Origin: Tetragonia tetragonoides
Lineage: Eukaryota > Streptophyta > Magnoliopsida > Caryophyllales > Aizoaceae
DNA: 64,000 nucleotides
Reading direction: 5' to 3'
NCBI GenBank assembly: GCA_038025085.1
Contig: CM076144.1
Coordinates: 35,994,501 to 36,058,500 of the forward strand
Of the stretch, positions 57,841 through 64,000 are shown in pieces. Within the stretch, counting starts at the first letter, position 1. Each line of letters opens with the position of its first letter. Below the pieces are notes generated by a model. It was not told the DNA's origin. It did no database searches and worked only from the letters and a program-made list of their open reading frames with translations. Both the position numbers and the translations under genes were made by a program.

Positions 57841-58759
57841 ATGGGGTGTTTGAAGATGTCAATGGTGGTGCTAGCTGTGGTGTTGATGTCGTACTCATGG
57901 ACATCAGCAGTACAGGCACAAGGCGGTCCACCGGACACGTCTTGCATTCAGTCACTTATTCCGTGCACCAACTTCCTTACCTCCACAAAACCACCAGCCA
58001 CTTGCTGTGCTCCTCTCAAGAAGGCCTTCGACACCCAGTTGGAGTGCCATGCGCCGCCTTCCAAAACCCGGCCCTCCTCGCTACCGCCAACGTCAATGCC
58101 ACCCTCGCCGCTCAGCTCCCCTTAAACTGTGGCATCACTGCTGATCCTTCAATCTGCACCACAGGTAATTTATTATATATATGAGTATATATTTTCATCT
58201 CTTGATCTTTCCCATTGAATCATATATATGAGTTATAATACGTATTGATGAAGATTATATAAACTATTATTACTTAGGGAATGTGTTTCATCTATGTCGT
58301 TGTCACATTCTTCCTACCTGGCTACCCATGGAGTAACTCTACAGGAGAACATTTTTTCTTTTCTTATCTGATCTTTCTCTCAAATTTTGGTTCTGTTTTT
58401 TCCCTCAAAAAAATTGAAATGTCTCAACTTGAGAATACCATTAGCCCATTAGCCCAATTCATTGTGGATCAAGCTAAGCCACGCAATTAAAATAAATGGG
58501 TCCTCACAAAATGGGCCATGATTTTAAATCCACGGAATATGTGAGTTATGGCAGTCTTAGCTTGGTCCTTGTAAGCGAATCATCTTGGTGCCTATTTGTA
58601 TGGTCCAAGAGCAAGTGGCCGGTCATTTCAAATGCTCCTAATGAGATTCGGACTACATCGTTGAATACTACTAGACCATGATTCATCTTGGTGACTGGTG
58701 TTAATTATGATAATGCTTGAGCCATATTTGTTTAACCACCCTCTTTTTTCTCTCTCTCT

Positions 58760-58790
<31 letters not shown>

Positions 58791-59449
58791 TTTTTTGTTT
58801 ACTACTCCATAATTGAAGTAATTGAAAGGTAACCTCTCAGAAAAGAAAAAAAAGGGGTAATAATTGAAAGGTAAGATACTTATTAACTTTAAGTTACATA
58901 TATTGTTGAATGTGCAGGGGGACAAGCACCAGCTTCAGCTCCGATGGCTCTTGCACCAGGGGCTTCAACCGGAGCCTCCACACCTTCCGCTTCAGCTCCA
59001 ATGGCTCTTGCACCCGGAGCTTCAACCGGAGCCTCCACACCTGAAGCAGCACCGGCTCCAGGTAATTAATTAGTCATGGTTAATTAACCCCTGACATATC
59101 AAATGGTCTTGTGGCTATCCCCTGATGAACATATATAGAATTTTGCAATAGTATATCATCGCATGTTATTCGCGTAAGTCAAGGCTTCAAACACGCAACT
59201 ATTTTGCAAAATGTGATGACATAAAGAGTTATCTTTTGAAATCTAATTACATAATTTCATTTTCATTACTGACTGTTGACTTATCTTTTTTGAAAATAAA
59301 TGTGATCAGCTTCAATTCTTATTGTTTGATAGAGGGAGAGAAACCACAACTAACAAAATCTCTTTTTGATTATCTTTGCAGGTGCTGCTAGTAGCGTTGG
59401 ACCAGTCTCTAGCTTGGTGTTGCTCTTGGTTGGCTTCATGTTCTATTAG
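57841..59449 (+). pseudogene. LTPG/xylogen-like lipid-transfer gene 4, one-base deletion
   Basis: Three exons: 57841-58164, 58918-59061 and 59382-59449, with GT-AG introns whose phases agree only if one base is restored in exon 1. A signal peptide (MGCLKMSMVVLAVVLMS...) is followed by SCIQSLIPC, then PPATCCAPL. At the CXC motif (58045-58050) a base is missing and the frame is lost; the correct continuation (FQNPALLATANVNATLAAQL, ending CTTG) lies in the next frame. Exon 2 encodes an Ala/Pro/Ser-rich, arabinogalactan-like stretch made of a 19-residue unit repeated twice. Exon 3 encodes a GPI-type hydrophobic tail (SSLVLLLVGFMFY). It differs clearly from copies 1-3. It could be a true pseudogene or an assembly error. 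Confidence 0.8.
58932..59045 (+). repeat. 57-bp in-frame tandem duplication in exon 2 of gene 4
   Basis: Two 57-bp units (58932-58988 and 58989-59045) both encode ASAPMALAPGASTGASTP plus one residue. This doubles a Pro/Ala/Ser segment likely to be O-glycosylated. Confidence 0.9.
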
Positions 59450-59740
59450 AGCGTGCAAATGTGCAATTGAACTTGCTGTTGGATAGCAGTATAGCACACA
59501 TGATTCTATTACCTTAATTATTTCACAATTTACACAGAGAGACAATTTTCACACACGTGGAGAGAGGTCCAAGAGCCTATTTGTACTCTTAAGTGATGTC
59601 TGATTGGTTGGTTTGTGAACTTGACATTGCATTGATTCACCTTCATATATAATATTATTTCATATAAATTTATTTCTTTTGATCAATAATAACTGCAATA
59701 TTTTGGAATATCCCTTTCTCCCCTGTTTTAAGCTTAATTG
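59450..59740. other. 3' flank of gene 4
   Basis: 3' untranslated region and flank; no additional gene. Confidence 0.4.
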
Positions 59741-60359
59741 CTAGTTTTTTTATCCCGGGCAATGTCTCGGTTTAGTATTTTTTTATATGTTATCTATTTT
59801 TTTAGATGTTATAGTAGGTGTCTTAATTACGTGGATGGTATAGTCATGTGATCAAGGGTCTTTTCTCTCTTTTTTTTTTTTTTTTTAAGAAAGTAAGTAA
59901 ATGTTCTAATTAAAGAAATTTTGATACACAATTATCTATTTTGGTGACAATTTAGCTAACAGATTAATCATACAATGAAAGCAACGAATGGCGAGGAGAA
60001 ACTGTGTAGTGTATATTTTTTATAACTTCTACCGAACATTATAGAGTCAAATATAGGATATATGTATCTCATTTTGAAATATTTTACCTGATCCAATGAA
60101 GTAAGAATTACAATTTATGTAGTTGCGTAACAAAAGTTATTTGATTTTATAACTTGAACAATATAATAATAATTTATGTCATGTTGTATTTATTAAGTCA
60201 ATAATTGCTTGACACACTTGTATGAGCGACTTACATGGCGGCTTACGTGTCATTACCATACAAATTTGGAACCTTACGTGGTATCCCATGTGTCAATCTT
60301 GAATTTAACTCGTGGCAAGTATTAAGTGGGTTGCACTGTGTTTTAATAGTAAGATAAGA
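59741..60359 (-). mobile_element. Short Helitron-like element
   Basis: On the minus strand A precedes TCTTATCTTACTATTAAAAC (60359), resembling the 5' end at 53025. The 3' side ends CATTGCCCGGGATAAAAAAA and CTAG (59744-59741). The hairpin before CTAG is weakened and the base after CTAG is C rather than T, so one end may be off. 619 bp, no coding region. Confidence 0.45.
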
Positions 60360-60928
60360 TTGCTCGACTATACAATAGGGTAAAACACAAAAACTCAAAT
60401 GAGGCAGTCTCATGTATGAGATAACAAATTAAACTAAATTGATATCTATGAGCAAAAATGTGATACCATGAAAGAAAAATTAATACTTGTGTTTTCAAAC
60501 CTCTAGAGCATATTAATGTAAACTAGAGGGTAAACAAACGATATCTTTAGACGAAAAAGTGATACTTAGATTGCCAGAACGTCTGATTGCAAAATTGTTA
60601 AACTGGATTTGCCCCACAATACACCACTAAAAATTAAGCGACACTGGACTTCTTTATTACCGATTTACTCTATCTATTGTCAGTTATTGATTTTCGATTG
60701 GAACCTCACTCACACTATATTCACTCAATTGATATTTGAGTCCCTATTGAATATATTAACGGGGTCGACCAACAAAAAAGCGAAATAGTAACGACGAAGC
60801 ATTTTTCATCCGTTAAATAAGCTTAACAAACGGAAAAACAAAAATCTGTTGCTAAGAAATTACTAACGAACCAGCGCCTAGGTAGGGGCAGGTTCAACAA
60901 TATTAGAGTTTGAAGGAATTATAGTAAA
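60360..60928. other. Intergenic, no gene
   Basis: No coding region or repeat boundary supported. Confidence 0.4.
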
Positions 60929-60972
60929 CTAGGTGGATGTCCGTAAGTATGTTCGTGCGTTGCACGGACTGT
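60929..60972 (-). mobile_element. Helitron 3' terminus (minus strand)
   Basis: On the minus strand GTCCGTGCAACGCACG...ACGGAC forms a stem, followed after seven bases by CTAG (60932-60929) and T. The 5' end, expected to the right, was not located. Confidence 0.45.
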
Positions 60973-61393
60973 GATTATATAATAAAATTAATATAACGTA
61001 ATTATTAAAATCATTGAAAAATCCAAGTGTAATTGCACTTATGAAAAGCTATTAGTAATATATGGATAAAATATTTATATAATCCATTTAATATCATGAA
61101 TGTCATATAATAAGATTAATATGACTTTATAGGGCATCTTATCTAATTTAAACTCTTATCATCAATTTCAATTAATTATTAATTAACTCATCCCATATGT
61201 TACATGATCCAAGAGGTAATAGTTTCAAAGTCTTTCTATGCTTGATGTTGGTACGCCAATGCTCTTATGTTGATATAAGTGTACAACTAACCTTCCAAAG
61301 ATATGATCCTTCTTTTATGGTAAAATAAGTTTAAATGTCTAATGTATATATACATAACTACTTTTCAAAAAATAAAGAAGTTTTAGAGTAAAC
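60973..61393. other. AT-rich, no gene
   Basis: May be the interior of the minus-strand Helitron ending at 60929. Nothing else seen. Confidence 0.35.
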
Positions 61394-61401
61394 CTTAGGA
61401 T

Positions 61402-61913
61402 TAGAGGTGATCATTTGCGGGCTCCGGCTGGACACGGGCCGGGCTTTTAATGAAAAAGTTGTCCAACAGACCTAAAATTTGTTGTCCTTGTCCGCCCATC
61501 AGGGCTCAAAATTGTTGCCATGACCCGCCCTATTAACGGGTCGGGCTTGCCCATGGCCTAACGGGATTTTTAAAAAAATATTTTTCAATTAAATTTTAAG
61601 AGTTTTTCTTTGTTTGCGATAAATAATTTTACCATTAATATGCAACCTAACTCCAAAATCAAGCGTAATACTTTACACATAATCATGATTTTGATATTTT
61701 CTCATATAAAATAAGTTTTAACAACACAAACAAACAAAAAAGCTCACAATTTTTTTAAAAATATTAAATGGGCCGGGCGGGCCCGCGCATGGGCCATTTT
61801 GTGTTGTCCTTGTCCGCCCATTTATTTAAACGAGCCAGGCTAAGCCCGCCCATTAAATAATTTTTTCCCAAAAATTTTGTCCATACCCGTCGTCCCGTCC
61901 ATGATCAGCTCTA
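61402..61913. mobile_element. hAT-type MITE (512 bp)
   Basis: Ends TAGAGGTGATCAT (left) and TAGAGCTGATCAT (right, reverse complement). 8-bp flanks CTTAGGAT (61394-61401) and CTTAGAAT (61914-61921) differ at one position. Subterminal regions are rich in GGGCCGGGC / GCCCGCCC, with an AT-rich middle. No transposase. Confidence 0.85.
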
Positions 61914-62206
61914 CTTAGAATATCAAAACATATTTTAATGCTGGCTTGTTTTTTCAAAGTTATATGCGGTCAAAGTACTGCCTTGAAGAACGCAAAAACT
62001 CCAATGTAATTTTATTTATGGTCCAAAGGGAGTACATTAATAATTATAAAGTTGAAGGGAACATAAATTGAAGCTCTAAAATAACATGGGGGATTAGTAT
62101 ATTACGTACAGTTATAAAATTATACGTCATAATGGTAAAGTTTCCTATTAAAGATTGAACCTAGAATCATTTTAGATTCATCGTTTATTTGTTCATTTTA
62201 CACATA
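61914..62206. other. Intergenic with a possible MITE end
   Basis: CCAAAGGGAGTACATTA near 62018-62034 resembles a decayed right end of a Stowaway-type MITE, with GGTCAAAGTACT upstream. The left end is not identifiable. Confidence 0.3.
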
Positions 62207-63013
62207 TTGTTTTTATTATATTTTACCTTGAGATTGCTTTTTAAATTTTTATAAACTAATATACGTATCTTTTCTCTTATTTTTACATTGCAACTCTTTA
62301 ATTGTGTCAGCTTGTCAAGCTAATTACTAATTACCTTTTTAGGTGGACGCATCTTATGTTGTAAATCAACAGAACATACTACAAATGAGTCTCATTTTAA
62401 AGGATATTTCGTACTCGTTCCAATGGTGTAAGAAATCTAATTTTTTAAGAGGTGAAAGTAAAGTTATATGTTTTTTTAAAATCTAATAGTCTACTCTTTA
62501 ATGATTTAGGAAAGTATAACTTTAGTATATATTCTATACCAAAGCCTCTAAGTAATAGTGTACTCTTTAATGATCTAGGAAAGTACAACTTTAGTGTATA
62601 TATTCTATACCAAAACATATATTTCTATTTTATATTTATATTAAAATGTTATTACAATGGCTCGCTTGAGTGGACGCCTCCAATGCTGTCAGATTATGCC
62701 TCTAATATATAGATAACCTACTCTTTTTATTATTATATTATACCTTGAGATTATTTTTTTTAAATTTCAGTAACTAATTAATATACGTATCTTTTCTCTT
62801 TTTTTACATTGAAACTCTTTAGTTCTGTCAAACTAATTACTTCTTTAGGTGGACGCATCCTATGTTGTAAAAATTATGCATCTTTTAAATACTCATACTT
62901 TATTTTCTAATCAATAAAACATACTACAAATGAGTCTCATTTTAAAGGATATTTCGTACTCTTTCCAATGGTGAAAGAAATTTAATTTTTTAAGCGGTAG
63001 AAGTAAAGTTATA
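62207..63013. repeat. Local tandem duplication, about 530-bp offset
   Basis: 62207-62465 and about 62730-63013 share long matches, including AGGTGGACGCATC, ACATACTACAAATGAGTCTC and AAAGGATATTTCGTACTC. Between them a second, smaller direct repeat (62500-62550 and 62560-62620) shares AACTTTAGT(A/G)TATATATTCTATACCAAA-type sequence. Confidence 0.8.
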
Positions 63014-63121
63014 GGGGGTTGCTATACGTAAATCGCAAATTACTAAACGTAAATTCCCACTTTCCACAATACCCCTAGGTAATTTTCAGGCCTTTCTCTC
63101 TCTTCCTTCCTTTTCTCTCAA

Positions 63122-63990
63122 TCAATTTTCACTCTCACAAGCCATAGGTGACATACAAACTGTCGAACAAGAACAACTTATGTTTGGCAAATCATTTACC
63201 ATTTCAGCAGCATCAATTTCTTCCTCATCATCGACATTTGGAAAGTCTGGTGCAGTGACAACAAGGCTTGGATGTAACCGAGACACACCAGTAGGTGAAG
63301 GCATATCAAGAGACGGAACAACATTGGCAGATGAGGATGGGATTGATAGTTCTTCAAGACAACAATCATCCTTATTAGTTGAATCTGATTTTCTAGCTTC
63401 CAGATAATCATTTCCATCAGTACAAACAGAATTGGATTCAGATTCATTGCAAGATATATCAGGAGCAAAAATCCTAGTGCTAGATGTCCTCGAAAACTGG
63501 GAAGCTTTGACAAACAATTCCAATTGTTGTTCTACCCTTTCAAGCCTTGCCTCCATACCCCTAATAGGCTTTACCAAGTTTTCCTCAAATCTGGAAAAGA
63601 ATTGTTCAATTTTGGCAACTCTAGAAACAAGTTCGTCGAGGGATCTCTCTATGTGACTACAAGGAATCTCTCTACTCAAGGTATGAAGGCTACTTTGGGG
63701 ATCTGGTGTTTGTACAGGATCCTCTGGTTTGGACATGTGAGTAGATGCCCCATTAAGCATGTATGGCGTTCTTTCTGCAGTAGATGTAATAGCTACATCA
63801 GTTGACTTGTTTTCCTCATATTGCTGCTTCCTTCTTTCTCTTGCAGCAGAATCATTCTGTTCTTGTGTTTGGTTAGTTCGAGATTTAGAAAGCTGCAAAA
63901 GAGTAGGAACGAGCATGGACATCAAAGCATTTCCAGATGAGTTTTCAAGTTTCTTGTTAGAAGTATCCAAATCATCTGATACAATAGGAT
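63122..63990 (-). CDS. Last exon of an unknown coiled-coil protein (partial)
   Basis: A TTTGTTGCAG acceptor at 64000-63991 precedes an open exon of about 289 codons ending in a stop at 63122; earlier exons lie beyond the right edge. The sequence is polar and Ser-rich, with NALMSMLVPTLLQLSKSR near its start. A predicted coiled coil lies at about residues 110-155 (SLDELVSRVAKIEQFFSRFE and ARLERVEQQLELFVKAS), then an acidic stretch (NVDDEEEIDAAEMV). The heptad pattern and low-complexity flanks suggest a scaffold or regulatory protein, but I do not recognise the family and assign no function. No frame damage is seen, and it is not flanked by transposon ends, so it is probably a host gene. Confidence 0.65.
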
Positions 63991-64000
63991 CTGCAACAAA

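Noticed and set aside
1..64000. CRISPR arrays, riboswitches, operons, tRNA and rRNA genes
   Set aside because: Looked for and not seen. The repeats present are microsatellites, transposon termini or local duplications of a plant nuclear genome.

Overview
This window is nuclear DNA from a flowering plant, most likely a eudicot. The evidence is AT-rich sequence, GT-AG introns, GPI-anchored lipid-transfer protein genes, and plant-type LINE, PIF/Harbinger, CACTA, hAT, Helitron, copia and Ty3-gypsy elements. I cannot name the species. No bacterial, organellar, rRNA or tRNA features were seen. Host genes are sparse: three tandem lipid-transfer protein genes, a fourth broken one, the last exon of an unknown gene at the right edge, and a possible 5' gene end near 9.5 kb. 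Most of the rest is layered transposon insertions, many of which can be bounded by their target-site duplications (TSDs).

Layout. 1-9.25 kb: AT-rich DNA built from diverged local duplications (a 2.8-kb-offset duplication, a ~995-bp unit in three tandem copies, a 168-bp tandem pair), next to two promoter/5'-exon-like modules on the minus strand at 9.26-9.7 kb. 10.13-24.82 kb: one PIF/Harbinger transposon of about 5.8 kb when younger insertions are removed. It is broken by a full-length L1-type LINE (10.34-15.31 kb, 17-bp TSD) and by a CACTA-like element (17.42-21.30 kb) that holds a copia-type solo LTR (18.54-19.24 kb, 5-bp TSD). Its transposase reads open across three exons. Its Myb/SANT partner gene is split because the CACTA-like element lies in its intron.

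25.2-34.7 kb: three tandem LTPG-type genes sharing promoter, exon structure and 3' end. A TRIM-like element sits upstream of copy 2. A one-base frameshift removes the GPI signal of copy 3. 35-48.7 kb: a second nest. A small element with AGTATCAG-type subterminal repeats is broken by a 5'-truncated LINE carrying an RNase H domain and by a ~296-bp MITE. That MITE is split by an 11.8-kb Ty3-gypsy chromovirus (TSD AAAAT, 2.6-kb LTRs), which has an unusual acidic ORF between its 5' LTR and gag.

48.9-56.9 kb: hAT, MITE, Helitron and Stowaway-like elements. 57.8-59.45 kb: a fourth, more distant LTPG/xylogen-like gene with a one-base deletion in its CXC motif. 59.7-63 kb: Helitron ends, a hAT MITE with 8-bp TSD and a local duplication. 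63.12-63.99 kb: the last exon of an unknown coiled-coil protein running off the right edge.

In biological terms, the lipid-transfer proteins are secreted, mostly membrane-tethered cell-surface proteins of the type linked to cuticle and wall lipid delivery. The transposon genes form separate systems. The PIF transposase and Myb protein normally work as a pair, and here one looks intact while the other is broken.
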